A DNA stretch of 64,000 nucleotides from SZUA-36 sp963801195 (GCA_963801195.1 CAWDDX010000005.1:186001-250000); one strand, 5' to 3'. Numbered from the stretch's first letter, positions 52,720 to 60,979 are shown. Made by a program: numbers and translations. Notes: generated from the sequence alone by a model not told the origin.

Positions 52720-52741
52720 GTGAAACCGATTTTGGTTTCAC
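52720..52741. repeat. inverted repeat GTGAAACC / GGTTTCAC
   Basis: Two perfect eight-base arms around a six-base spacer, 21 bases before the start of the next cytochrome gene and without a following T run. It may be an RNA hairpin in the leader or an operator. Confidence 0.5.
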
Positions 52742-52762
52742 CTTATAAGAGGAGAGTTGAAG

Positions 52763-53074
52763 ATGTTGAACAAAAAATTGATTATTGCAATGATGTTTGG
52801 GTTGACTCTGGTTGCCGGTACCGCAATGGCCGGCGGAGATGCCGAGAACGGTAAAGTGCTTTCGTCAGACTGTGCAGACTGCCATGGTGACATGGGCCTC
52901 GGTGATGAAGATGTGCCAGCGATTGCCGGTATGGATGCGGCAGCACAAGCCAAGATGCTGGCCGATTTCAAGGCGGGTGTCGTTGAAAGCGAAATGAATG
53001 ATTACGTGGCAGATCTCAGCGACCAGGACATTCTGGATCTCGCGGCCTACTACGCAACCCTTCCGTCCAACTGA
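52763..53074 (+). CDS. monohaem cytochrome c (c553-like)
   Basis: 103 residues. Signal peptide LIIAMMFGLTLVAGTAMAGG, haem motif CADCHGDMG near residue 37, and C-terminal LSDQDILDLAAYYATLPSN. AGGAG is eight bases before the ATG at 52763; the hairpin at 52720-52741 lies in the leader. It is similar in layout to the cytochrome at 50980-51306. Confidence 0.9.
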   Translation: MLNKKLIIAMMFGLTLVAGTAMAGGDAENGKVLSSDCADCHGDMGLGDEDVPAIAGMDAAAQAKMLADFKAGVVESEMNDYVADLSDQDILDLAAYYATLPSN

Positions 53075-53173
53075 GGTCAGCGTTTCCAGCGTCAAAAATG
53101 TGCTTGATTAAGTCGGTCGTCATTGGCTGACGGAGAATATGCGGCCGGGCGCCACGGTGCCCGGCCGCCGGGA

Positions 53174-53956
53174 ATGAATAATATGAACGACCGACCCATT
53201 CATCGCCTTTACCGGCATTTTCAGGAATTGCCTCTGAGTATGCGTGTTCTTTTTACGGGGACCCTGTTGGCGATTGGCATGGGCTACATGTTCGCGCTGA
53301 TCTATGTCTACACTACCGATTCCGGACGTGATGGCAACCCGGGCTTGTCGGTCGACGATATTGTCATTTCCTATAGTGGCTCATCCGAAGGCACGAAAAT
53401 TGAATCCGCTTTGCTGGGTCCGATGTCTGCCATGCTTCCCGAGGGCGAACGTGCCGAGGTTATCACCTGGGTAAAATCGGGCGCCACCAGGGCCGAATAT
53501 GATTCGACCGTCCAGCCGATCATCGAGAAGAATTGCCTTGACTGCCACGACGGCAGTAACCCTCATTTGACCAATCTCGACGGTTGGGACAATATCCAGA
53601 GCGTCACAGCTCAGGATACGGGAACCCCGATCAACACGCTGGTACGTGTTTCGCATATCCACCTGTTCGGCATAACCTTTATATTTTTCATCGTCGGCTT
53701 TATCTTCAGCCACGCCTGGGTGCGTCCCGTCTGGTTCAAGAGCGCGGTCATGTTTTTGCCATTCCTGTGTATCGCGGCCGATGTCAGTTCCTGGTACTTC
53801 ACCAAGTTGTACCACGGGTTTGCCTGGGTGGTACTGTTCGCCGGTGGCGGCATGGCCCTGAGTTTCGCCATCATGTGGTTTACCTCGATGTACCAGATGT
53901 GGTTTTACAAGCTTCCGGAAAAAGTCAGCGGAAGACAGGAAAACCTCATGGGTTAG
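53174..53956 (+). CDS. membrane-bound monohaem cytochrome-like protein
   Basis: 260 residues (start 53174 or 53183 uncertain). One N-terminal helix (MRVLFTGTLLAIGMGYMFAL), a periplasmic loop of about 110 residues with one haem motif CLDCHDGSNPHL, then four helices with histidines in RVSHIHLFGITFIF, FSHAW and FTKLYHGFAW. The layout suggests a c-type haem joined to a small membrane domain that might bind haem b or quinone. I do not recognise a named family. It lies 100 bases behind the monohaem cytochrome gene and is followed by an FNR-like box before the NrfJ-like gene. Confidence 0.75.
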   Translation: MNNMNDRPIHRLYRHFQELPLSMRVLFTGTLLAIGMGYMFALIYVYTTDSGRDGNPGLSVDDIVISYSGSSEGTKIESALLGPMSAMLPEGERAEVITWVKSGATRAEYDSTVQPIIEKNCLDCHDGSNPHLTNLDGWDNIQSVTAQDTGTPINTLVRVSHIHLFGITFIFFIVGFIFSHAWVRPVWFKSAVMFLPFLCIAADVSSWYFTKLYHGFAWVVLFAGGGMALSFAIMWFTSMYQMWFYKLPEKVSGRQENLMG

Positions 53957-54039
53957 CCCGGTGGATTAACCCGGTGGATTTCACGGATACCCGACCTGGA
54001 TCAGGTAAAATGGAAAAATTCGATTTATATCCGTCAGGA

Positions 54040-54053
54040 TTGATCTACATCAC
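54040..54053. promoter_or_regulatory. FNR/DNR-like box
   Basis: TTGATCTACATCAC matches the FNR consensus at nine of ten positions, 88 bases before the NrfJ-like start, a usual distance for an activating site. Confidence 0.5.
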
Positions 54054-54140
54054 ACCATGTCACCCGGTTAGTTATTAGCCTGCACATTAAATCCGACCCT
54101 GGTGGGTCCTTTTTCGAAAACAGCCACATGGAGACTCATC

Positions 54141-54851
54141 ATGAAGTCCTTGATTTTTACAATGTTAGTTTGTGTCTTTCTGACCTACACACCGGTCCTG
54201 CCGGCGGCCCAACCAGGTCCTGTTTCCGGTACGGTGGCCGAGGCCATTGAATCGGGCGGTTACGTCTATATCAGGCTGGAAGACGGCACATGGATCGCGG
54301 CCAATATTTTTCCAGTGTCCGAAGGGGACACGATCCAATACGGCGGCGCCATGGAGATGAAAAACTTCCACAGTCAAAGCCTGGACAGGGACTTTGAGAC
54401 CATCCTGTTTGTCTCCGAGGCCGGACCCGCTGTAGCAAGTGACGCCGCCGGGCCTGCGACCACCATGGAAGGGCATGGCAGCATGGGTATGCCGATACCG
54501 AAAGCCGCGGCGGTGACGGCGCCACAGGCCGGTGAAGTTGCGGCACTCGCCGATGGCAAAACCGTGGCGGCAATCTATGCTGAATCGGCCCAGTTGAAGG
54601 GCCAGGAGGTCAGCCTGAATGCAAAGGTTATCAAGATCAGCATGCATATCATGGGTAAAAACTGGGTCACGCTACAGGACGGAACCGGCACCGAACCGGA
54701 CAACAGGATAATGGCAACCACCCAGGAAGTCGTTGAACCGGGTGATTTGGTTACCGCCAAAGGCAGCCTGGACACCGATGTCGATCTTGGATACGGTTAC
54801 CAATACAAGGTCCTGCTGGAACAGGCCAGTTTTACACCGATAGCTGAGTAA
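54141..54851 (+). CDS. NrfJ-like periplasmic OB-fold protein
   Basis: 236 residues with signal peptide (MKSLIFTMLVCVFLTYTPVL). Residues 25-95 match the NrfJ-related unit (GTVAEAIESGGYVYIRLEDG, then GGAMEMKNFHSQSLDRDFE), and 135-230 form a second OB-fold-like unit (LNAKVIKISMHIMGKNWVTL, then GTGTEPDNRIMATT). NrfJ-like proteins sit in cytochrome c gene clusters of Shewanella, Geobacter and relatives and are thought to assist cytochrome maturation or bind metal; function is not proven. GGAG eight bases before the ATG, FNR-like box 88 bases upstream. The linker GHGSMGMPIPKA is Met/His-rich. Confidence 0.75.
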   Translation: MKSLIFTMLVCVFLTYTPVLPAAQPGPVSGTVAEAIESGGYVYIRLEDGTWIAANIFPVSEGDTIQYGGAMEMKNFHSQSLDRDFETILFVSEAGPAVASDAAGPATTMEGHGSMGMPIPKAAAVTAPQAGEVAALADGKTVAAIYAESAQLKGQEVSLNAKVIKISMHIMGKNWVTLQDGTGTEPDNRIMATTQEVVEPGDLVTAKGSLDTDVDLGYGYQYKVLLEQASFTPIAE

Positions 54852-54870
54852 CACCTTTAAGACCGATCTA

Positions 54871-54900
54871 AAAAACCCCGGTTTTTACCGGGGTTTTTGT
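54871..54900. terminator. bidirectional terminator
   Basis: AAAAACCCCGG and CCGGGGTTTTT form an 11-base stem with a six-base loop, followed by T residues, between the convergent NrfJ-like and TPR-lipoprotein genes. Confidence 0.88.
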
Positions 54901-54915
54901 TTGCGGGGTTTTTGT

Positions 54916-55461
54916 TTATTGGGGCTGCCTGTTTTCAGCAACCATTGCCAGGAACTTGTCGGCTTGTTGTGACAGCTCGCCGGAGACATCGAGCTCCTTG
55001 ACCTTGTTCAGCGGGGCGACGGCCTCCTCGTACCTGCCCTCCGAAATCAGCACATATCCTTTGCTGAGCCACGCATGGACAAACCCGGGATCAATGGCGA
55101 TGGCCTTGTCAAACGACTCAAGCGCCGACGTCGGGTCACCGATGTAAAACAATGACAGGCCCCGGTCGTTATAACAATCTGCACAGTCCGGGTTAACCGC
55201 GAGCGCCTTGTCATAGGTCTGGAACGCGTCGACGTACCGGCCGGCTTCAAAATACATGTCAGCGAGAATGGACAGGGTCTCGAAGTCGTTCGGCTTCATA
55301 AGCAGTTTTGCCTTCATTTGCTCAATACCCTGGGAGAGTTGAACATCGTTGACGGCGAAATCCGGCTGCGAGGTTGCCGCCGGCCTGGCGACCGGCTTGT
55401 CGTCGCAGGCGGTCAGGCCCAGTAACATTAGCAATATGCAGAATCTTTGCAGCGTCATCAT
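54916..55461 (-). CDS. TPR-repeat lipoprotein
   Basis: 181 residues. Signal peptide with lipobox LLGLTAC (Cys near residue 19). Three to four tetratricopeptide repeats follow (DFETLSILADMYFEAGRYVD, CADCYNDRGLSLFYIGDPTS, FVHAWLSKGYVLISEGRYEE). Probably anchored to the outer or inner membrane facing the periplasm, where it could dock cytochrome partners or take part in their assembly, as TPR proteins (NrfG/CcmH types) do. The start at 55461 is one of two adjacent ATGs; a GTG at 55491 is in frame. Confidence 0.82.
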   Translation of the reverse strand: MMTLQRFCILLMLLGLTACDDKPVARPAATSQPDFAVNDVQLSQGIEQMKAKLLMKPNDFETLSILADMYFEAGRYVDAFQTYDKALAVNPDCADCYNDRGLSLFYIGDPTSALESFDKAIAIDPGFVHAWLSKGYVLISEGRYEEAVAPLNKVKELDVSGELSQQADKFLAMVAENRQPQ

Positions 55462-55556
55462 GTTCTTTATCCGGCTATTGGCTTGCTTCACAAGCGCGAA
55501 ATCTGAAGGTGTGATTATAAGAAAATTGACTGGTACAGTCAGATTTATGTTGTTTC

Positions 55557-55590
55557 CTGAAAAAAACCCCGGAATCCGGGGTTTTTTCAG
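55557..55590 (-). terminator. terminator of the trihaem cytochrome gene
   Basis: A GC-rich stem (CCCCGG/CCGGGG) with long A/T arms and a three-base loop lies 14 bases after the stop of the minus-strand gene at 55604-55936. On that strand the right arm ends in seven T. Confidence 0.87.
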
Positions 55591-55603
55591 AGCGGATGGA
55601 TTT

Positions 55604-55936
55604 TTATTCTATTGTCGGCACTTCGTCGTGGCATTCCAGGCAATCTACTTGTTTGCCCGGAGCGTAGTCTTCATGCTCAAGATCGATAATATAGGTATGG
55701 CAATCTATACATACAAAATCCTCGTGGGCTTCCTGGAAGAAACCACCTTCAGGATTATGCACCTGGGGGCGTGTTGTGTCGCTTGGTGGTGCCCGGTCGG
55801 CATCGTCATGGCAGTCGAGGCAAGTTGCAGGATCATTCAGATCTTGCGCGTATACCGGTGCTCCAAAGCCCAACGTCAGAACGGAAATGAAAAGTACTAC
55901 TTTTGCGGACTCGAGAACTGTTTTTAAAGAAATCAT
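55604..55936 (-). CDS. small trihaem cytochrome c
   Basis: 110 residues. Signal peptide (KVVLFISVLTLGFGAPVYAQ), then three haem motifs CLDCHDD, CIDCHTY and CLECHDE in only about 65 residues, with extra histidines (VHNPEG, EAHEDF, LEHED) as distal ligands, so bis-His haems like cytochrome c7-type small carriers. It is acidic and probably periplasmic. The terminator follows the stop. The protein may shuttle electrons from the multihaem quinol modules. Confidence 0.87.
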   Translation of the reverse strand: MISLKTVLESAKVVLFISVLTLGFGAPVYAQDLNDPATCLDCHDDADRAPPSDTTRPQVHNPEGGFFQEAHEDFVCIDCHTYIIDLEHEDYAPGKQVDCLECHDEVPTIE

Positions 55937-56212
55937 AGCTTATCCTCTTATTACTTCGGTGGTGATCCGGCTCGCAATGAGCCTGTGTGTTTGAATCGAT
56001 TCTGGTCCTGATCATAAAAAACCGTGTGCCATGTCAATACATTCAGCACCAATATTATTACACGAACTGAGGTCTTAAAAACACTTTCTTTTGGTCAATT
56101 TTTCGCTGCTTGATAATGAGAATTATTAAGCAAAGACAGGGGGTTGGAAGAGTCAAGTGCCAGAGAAACTGCTCTGACACCTGGACTCGATCCTGCGTGG
56201 TATTGGGCGGGT

Positions 56213-57313
56213 TTATTGTGACGCGTAATAGGTCGCCAACGCCTCGATCATCTCATCGCTGTAATTTGCACTCATCTTGTGCATCATGGAATTGTCACGA
56301 TCGGCATCGCGATACTCTTTCATCGCCTTGACCAGGTAATCGTGGCTCTGGCCGCGCAGCGTCGGGATGTTCATTTTTCTTTGACCCGATGGCGGGTTGT
56401 GGCAGCGGTCGCATTTCGCAGCCATTTCCTGTCCTGACAATTTTTCTTCGACCGAGGCAGACATCGGCTGGGTCGCGTAATACGCTGCAATATTATCGTA
56501 CTGCTCATCGGTCTTGACCGGCATCCTGGTATCGTCGATACGTTCGTGATCGCGGTAGGCCTTGCTGGCACGCACCAGGTAGACGGGGTCCTGCGCAGCC
56601 AGGCTCGGCACCAACGGCCGGTGGCTGATGCCGCCGGCCCCGTGGCATTTGCCGCAGGAAGCGGAATCCGCTTCACCGGCGACCGGGTCACCAAATGGCG
56701 GCGCCTCGCGCACCGGTGCGGATTGAGCAGCGAAATACATGGCCATTTTTTCGATATCGACATCGTCCAGTTCATTCAGCATCTCACCCATATCTTCGTG
56801 GCTGCGGGCGCCGCTCTTGTATTCCATCGTCGATGCGATCAGGTAAGCCGGTTGTTGACCTGCCAGGTTGGGAATGCCTTCGGTGGTGCTGATCCCCTTT
56901 TCTCCGTGACACTCTTCGCAGACGACGGCAACTTCGGCGCCTTCCGAGTATGCGGTATCACCGGTCACCGGGCTGCCCGTGGGTTCGAGTGGAGTCTGGC
57001 TGGCGTAGTAAGCCGCAATGTTGGCGATGTCCGCTTCGGTCATGGCGTCGGTCATGTCTTGCAGTGCCGCGTGCATACGTCCGCCGTCGCGGTAGGCGTG
57101 CAGGGCATCGATCAGGTACTGCGCAGGTTGCGCGGTCAGGTTCGGAATTTCGGGGGTCAAGCCACGACCATCAAGGCCGTGACAGGCCGAGCAGTCCTTT
57201 TCGGCAATCGCTTTGCCGGCGGCCAGGTCAACAACAGGTCCGGTGGTTTCGGGTTCTTTGGAACAGGCGGCCAGCAGAGTGAAGAAAAAAACGCCAAGAA
57301 GAAAGTTTTTCAT
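56213..57313 (-). CDS. tetrahaem cytochrome c lipoprotein of four tandem c553-like domains
   Basis: 366 residues. Lipobox LLAACSKEP gives a lipid-anchored protein. Four haem motifs CSACHGLDG, CEECHGEKG, CGKCHGAGG and CDRCHNPPS, each in a class I domain with MxxM/LAAYYASQ-like endings (IAAYYASQTP, MAMYFAAQSA, IAAYYATQPM, LATYYASQ). It is the lipoprotein counterpart of the soluble tetrahaem protein at 51424-52683. It likely receives electrons at the membrane. The gene is separate from the nonahaem fusion gene that ends 115 bases upstream of its start on the same strand. Confidence 0.9.
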   Translation of the reverse strand: MKNFLLGVFFFTLLAACSKEPETTGPVVDLAAGKAIAEKDCSACHGLDGRGLTPEIPNLTAQPAQYLIDALHAYRDGGRMHAALQDMTDAMTEADIANIAAYYASQTPLEPTGSPVTGDTAYSEGAEVAVVCEECHGEKGISTTEGIPNLAGQQPAYLIASTMEYKSGARSHEDMGEMLNELDDVDIEKMAMYFAAQSAPVREAPPFGDPVAGEADSASCGKCHGAGGISHRPLVPSLAAQDPVYLVRASKAYRDHERIDDTRMPVKTDEQYDNIAAYYATQPMSASVEEKLSGQEMAAKCDRCHNPPSGQRKMNIPTLRGQSHDYLVKAMKEYRDADRDNSMMHKMSANYSDEMIEALATYYASQ

Positions 57314-57427
57314 ATGACCTCTATAACGGGCAGCCCCGTTAACTGGTTACGGACTTGCGGGCGGTAGAGTTACCGTCCGCATTGCCTTCCTGATTATACC
57401 GCTATTGCTGTGCTCAGTTCACATCCC

Positions 57428-59416
57428 CTAAATACCGAGGAACCCGAGCAGGACCAGCATCAGCAGGCTCAGTCCGATGATAATCAGCACGGTACCCAGG
57501 ATGCTGGAGCCCAGCGTCATCGGTTCGGATGGCGCATCCACCAGGTATTTCTCAATCTCACCGCTGGCTACCAGGCGGTCGTATTCACGCCGGTGTTCGT
57601 GCCGGTAGTGCTCCAGCGGAACCTTGCCGGTGAACATGGTGATATCCAGCGGGAATTTGTCCGGCCGGAAATGGTTGTTGAAGAAATGCACCGTGAACAG
57701 GAATACCACGGCCAGGATCGCCTCTTCACCGTGTACGATGGAGGCAACGTTGAATACCCAGCCGGGCAGGTATGAGGCCGTTATCGACGGGAACCACATC
57801 ATCAGGCCGCTGAGACCGATGATCGTCATACCCCAGAACGGGGCCCAGTAGTCAAATTTCTCCCAGTAAGTGAAGTGTTCGAGAACCGGACGCGGTCCGA
57901 GGCCGAAGAACCAGCGGAACATCGCGATAGCATCACCGAGGTCATTCCAGTTGGGCACCAGCGAATTGGGGCCGAACCATTCAAAGGTTCTCCAGTTCCT
58001 GCCGATGTGGATGGCGAAGTATATGAGGTGGATGAAAAATACACCCATGAACCCGACGGCGCCAATCCGGTGGAGGATGCCCGCTGAAACGGGTCCGCCC
58101 AACAGGTTCATTACATACGGCGCCCAGGCGCTACCCGAAAACAGTACCGTCAACCCGGTCAGGGCCAGCGTCATGATGGAAAGCGCGCCGATCAGGTGAG
58201 CCAGCCGCCACCACTTGGTAAAGCGATTGAAGTGCGTCTTGCCCTCCGGCATATCCATGTCTTCAGTGCGGATATGTGGCCGGTCCTTGCCGACTTTCCG
58301 GTCCTGGTACTCGCGGTAGAACCACAGGGCGGAATGCAACCAGAAGAATGCAAATGTACCGAGCAGCAGGCCGATCATGCCTTTCTTGGCGATCCACATC
58401 ATGGGATATTTTTTGAAGTCATGGGTGTTGCCGTGTGGTTGGAACGTGGTGTAACCCTGCGTTGCGTTTTCGTGGCAGGCCTGGCAGGTTTTCAAACGGT
58501 TGTCGGGGTAAACCTTCGACTCCGGGTTATCAACGCGCTTGATGCCATGCGAACCGTGACAGTCGTAACACTTGGCAGTTTCCCCGTAGCCCAGCTGGGT
58601 GATCTTGCCGTGGTAGGTCTCCATGTACGTTTCCAGCTTTTCCTTGTGGCAATTGCCGCACTGGGCGGTAATCGCCAGTCTTCCGGACGTATCGTTTGGA
58701 ATACCGATATTGTGGGCCGTGTGACAGTCGCTGCACACGGCAGCCTTGGTATTGCCGCTGCTGGTCTCCTGGCCATGCACCGAGGTCAGATAGATTTCTA
58801 ATTCCCGGGTGTGGCACTTGCCGCAGATACCCGGAATTTCAAGTTTGTGTTCACCGCGGCTGGACGTGTCGACCGGCGTAATGTAATGGGCATCGTGACA
58901 GTTGTAACAGGTCGCATTGGTGCGTGACTGGTCATCGATACTGGGTCTCGCATGGATGGAGCCCATGTAACTCTCGATCTTTTGGACCACCATGCCCAGG
59001 CGTTTGTGCTCGGCGCTCTGGGCAGCATCGCCCTGGGTTTCAGCCCACAAATCCTGGTGACACTTGACGCAACCGACCTTGCGCTCCACGCCCTTGTTAT
59101 GCGGAATCTTGATGATATCCTTGTGGCAGTTTACGCAATCACGGTTGCCATGGACGCTTTCTTTGAACCTTTCCCCATCGATATGTAGCTGGCGTTCCTC
59201 GCCGCTTTCTGTTTTCCGGGAGAAATTTGCCCTGCCGTGACATTTAAGACACCTGTCATTCGCCAGCTTGGGGTTCTCCGGTTCGGCATATGCCGGGCCG
59301 CTCAGTGGAACCTGCATGACCGTCAACAAAATGACGATTGACAGCAGGGCTTTCAGGCGTAAGAGCAGACGGGATTCTGGATTCGAGGTGGAAAGGGCTT
59401 CAATAAAACGCGCCAT
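57428..59416 (-). CDS. nonahaem cytochrome c fused to cytochrome b561-type quinone domain (CbcL-like)
   Basis: 662 residues. Signal peptide to about residue 44 (ALLSIVILLTVMQ), then nine haem motifs: CLKCH, CVNCH, CVKCH, CYNCH, CGKCH, CSDCH, CGNCH, CYDCH and CQACH within residues 55-310. From about 335 the membrane part begins (MIGLLLGTFAFFWLHSALWF, then KWWRLAHLIGALSIMTLALT, ILHRIGAVGFMGVFFIHLIY, VFLFTVHFFNNHF), with histidines for two b haems as in FdnI/HydC-type proteins. A last helix (ILGTVLIIIGLSLLMLVLLG) ends it. It should pass electrons between quinol and periplasmic carriers. Geobacter CbcL has the same design, as I recall. AAGGA precedes the ATG. Confidence 0.88.
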   Translation of the reverse strand: MARFIEALSTSNPESRLLLRLKALLSIVILLTVMQVPLSGPAYAEPENPKLANDRCLKCHGRANFSRKTESGEERQLHIDGERFKESVHGNRDCVNCHKDIIKIPHNKGVERKVGCVKCHQDLWAETQGDAAQSAEHKRLGMVVQKIESYMGSIHARPSIDDQSRTNATCYNCHDAHYITPVDTSSRGEHKLEIPGICGKCHTRELEIYLTSVHGQETSSGNTKAAVCSDCHTAHNIGIPNDTSGRLAITAQCGNCHKEKLETYMETYHGKITQLGYGETAKCYDCHGSHGIKRVDNPESKVYPDNRLKTCQACHENATQGYTTFQPHGNTHDFKKYPMMWIAKKGMIGLLLGTFAFFWLHSALWFYREYQDRKVGKDRPHIRTEDMDMPEGKTHFNRFTKWWRLAHLIGALSIMTLALTGLTVLFSGSAWAPYVMNLLGGPVSAGILHRIGAVGFMGVFFIHLIYFAIHIGRNWRTFEWFGPNSLVPNWNDLGDAIAMFRWFFGLGPRPVLEHFTYWEKFDYWAPFWGMTIIGLSGLMMWFPSITASYLPGWVFNVASIVHGEEAILAVVFLFTVHFFNNHFRPDKFPLDITMFTGKVPLEHYRHEHRREYDRLVASGEIEKYLVDAPSEPMTLGSSILGTVLIIIGLSLLMLVLLGFLGI

Positions 59417-59675
59417 TGGGAACAGATCCTTATTTTTTGTTTTGACATGGGTTTCATTACAAACTGCATTAAACGCAGCGGGCTCACGTCACAAGACCTG
59501 AGCAATATCAACAACAAACCGCAATATAGGGCAGCTCGTTAACTCCAATAATGACCTAGATCATCATTGCTGTATATAGGTATGGCTTCAAAAATATATC
59601 CGGCTGTATACAAATTATATACGTTCGTTATCACCTTGTAACTACTGGAAATATATAGAAAAAACGATTTTTAAC

Positions 59676-59746
59676 CGGTGCTGGAGTATAAATAAAATGT
59701 ACTTCCGGCTCAAAATCCGGAAGGCGAGGAAACCCGTTTCCCACCG
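59676..59746. other. candidate structured RNA or DNA element
   Basis: CGGTG (59676-59680) and CACCG (59742-59746) could close a three-way structure that contains stem CTTCCGG/CCGGAAG (59702-59723, eight-base loop) and stem GGAAA/TTTCC (59728-59741). It lies upstream of the sigma-54 promoter, so it would be transcribed only from another promoter or on the minus strand. No known riboswitch consensus was recognised. Confidence 0.3.
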
Positions 59747-59810
59747 AATCTTATTTTCAAGTTGTTGTAATTAAAGCACTAATAAATTCCTTTTCTGTTA
59801 CTGCTCAACT

Positions 59811-59826
59811 TGGCACACTGCTTGCA
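59811..59826 (+). promoter_or_regulatory. sigma-54 (RpoN) promoter
   Basis: TGGCACACTGCTTGCA has the -24 GG and -12 GC separated by exactly ten bases, and agrees well with TGGCAC-N5-TTGCA. It lies 37 bases before the first response-regulator start, suitable for a short leader with AGAGG. An NtrC-family activator gene lies 3.4 kb downstream. Confidence 0.8.
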
Positions 59827-59862
59827 TCTATACAGGGCGGAACAACAGAAAGAGGTGCTCAC

Positions 59863-60318
59863 ATGAACAATAAAGCCAACATCCTCATCGTAGATGATGA
59901 AGAGGTGGTCCGCCACAGCCATTTAAGGAGTCTGCAGGGCACCGATTGCAACGCCCGTGCCGCCGAAGATGGCATGCAAGCGATACAGGTAATGGAGCAG
60001 AGTCCATTTGACGTCGTTCTTCTCGACCTGCGTATGCCCGGTCTGGACGGAATGGACGTATTAAAAACCATCAAACAACGCTGGCCCAACAGTGAGGTGG
60101 TGGTCATTACCGGATACCCGTGTCTTGAGTCGGCAAAAGAAGCCCTGAGGCTGGGTGCATTCGATTACCTGACCAAGCCGCTGGGACCCGCTGAGCTTAT
60201 CAAGGCAGCCAACGGCGCCATGAACCAGAAGCGTTGGGCATTGCACAGTGACCCGGACGACCGGCAGTCACGAGTTGAAGCCGAGCCTGCACAAGAACAC
60301 GAATTAACTATCCATTAA
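59863..60318 (+). CDS. receiver-only response regulator
   Basis: 151 residues. CheY-like receiver: acidic pocket IVDDEE (Asp11/Asp12), phospho-acceptor Asp55 in LLDLRMPG, Thr83 in VVVITGYP and Lys105 in YLTKPLG. The tail from about residue 120 is charged and short with no DNA-binding domain. It is the first gene behind the sigma-54 promoter and probably relays a signal by phosphotransfer or protein contact. No histidine kinase is in the window. Confidence 0.9.
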   Translation: MNNKANILIVDDEEVVRHSHLRSLQGTDCNARAAEDGMQAIQVMEQSPFDVVLLDLRMPGLDGMDVLKTIKQRWPNSEVVVITGYPCLESAKEALRLGAFDYLTKPLGPAELIKAANGAMNQKRWALHSDPDDRQSRVEAEPAQEHELTIH

Positions 60319-60337
60319 ACGAGACAAGGAGCAAGTG

Positions 60338-60949
60338 ATGAACACGAAATTACAGGTACTGGTCATTGACGATGACGTAGTCGTTGGTCGCAGTTTCGAC
60401 CGGGTCCTTTCTGAAAAAGGCTACCAGGTCAGCACGGCGCTCAACGGAGAGCAGGCATTGGAGACCATGACGAACAAGGAGTTTGACGTCGTATTTACCG
60501 ATATCAAGATGCCCGGGATGGATGGCCTCGAGGTCACTGAACGCATTAAGGCCAGGTGCCCCTGGACACCCGTGGTGGTGATTACCGGTTACGGAACGCA
60601 AGCCAATGAAGTCAGGGCCTCGGTGCTCGGCGCCAATGGCTTTGTGCGCAAGCCGCTTACCCCCGAAATGATTGAAAGCGTTACCCTGAAAGCCCTGAAT
60701 GACTCTGATATCGCCAAGAAAGAAACCGTAACACCGTTAAAGCCTGTTGAAAACGCGGAAGCGGTTGTCGAGATCAAAAGCGATGCGGTAAAGGCCGCGC
60801 CAAAGTCCCTCGGCCGGGCACTTAAGGACATTGGCTTGTTCTTCGCCTCGCCTTTCATTGCCTTGGGCTATGTTATTGCCTTACCATTCGTAGGTTTTTA
60901 CATGTTTGCAAAACTGGGTCGCGAGGCCCTGGCGAAAAAAAGCAAATAA
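60338..60949 (+). CDS. receiver domain protein with C-terminal hydrophobic tail
   Basis: 203 residues from ATG 60338 (AAGGAG six bases upstream). Receiver domain: VIDDDV, phospho-acceptor Asp55 in FTDIKMPG, Thr in VVVITGYG and Lys in FVRKPLTP. After a charged linker (about 125-160) a hydrophobic stretch (LFFASPFIALGYVIALPFVGFYMFA without break, about residues 170-194) ends in a basic tail. A receiver tied to the membrane is unusual; it could act at the cytochrome complex itself. It is 19 bases behind the first regulator. Confidence 0.85.
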   Translation: MNTKLQVLVIDDDVVVGRSFDRVLSEKGYQVSTALNGEQALETMTNKEFDVVFTDIKMPGMDGLEVTERIKARCPWTPVVVITGYGTQANEVRASVLGANGFVRKPLTPEMIESVTLKALNDSDIAKKETVTPLKPVENAEAVVEIKSDAVKAAPKSLGRALKDIGLFFASPFIALGYVIALPFVGFYMFAKLGREALAKKSK

Positions 60950-60979
60950 CCTAAGTAGTGGGAATGGCGTTTCTTAAAA

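Larger units (their letters stand above)
59417..59862. other. divergent regulatory region of the multihaem modules
   Basis: 446 bases. It contains a sigma-54 promoter (59811-59826) for the plus-strand regulators, a candidate structured element (59676-59746), and a weak FNR-like site CTGAGCAATATCAA (eight of ten) at 59498-59511 before the leftward nonahaem fusion gene. No gene is seen. Confidence 0.55.

Noticed and set aside
56015..56035. TGGCACACGG on the minus strand as a second sigma-54 promoter before the trihaem cytochrome gene
   Set aside because: The -24 part fits, but the position of the -12 GC is TT, so the site should not work.
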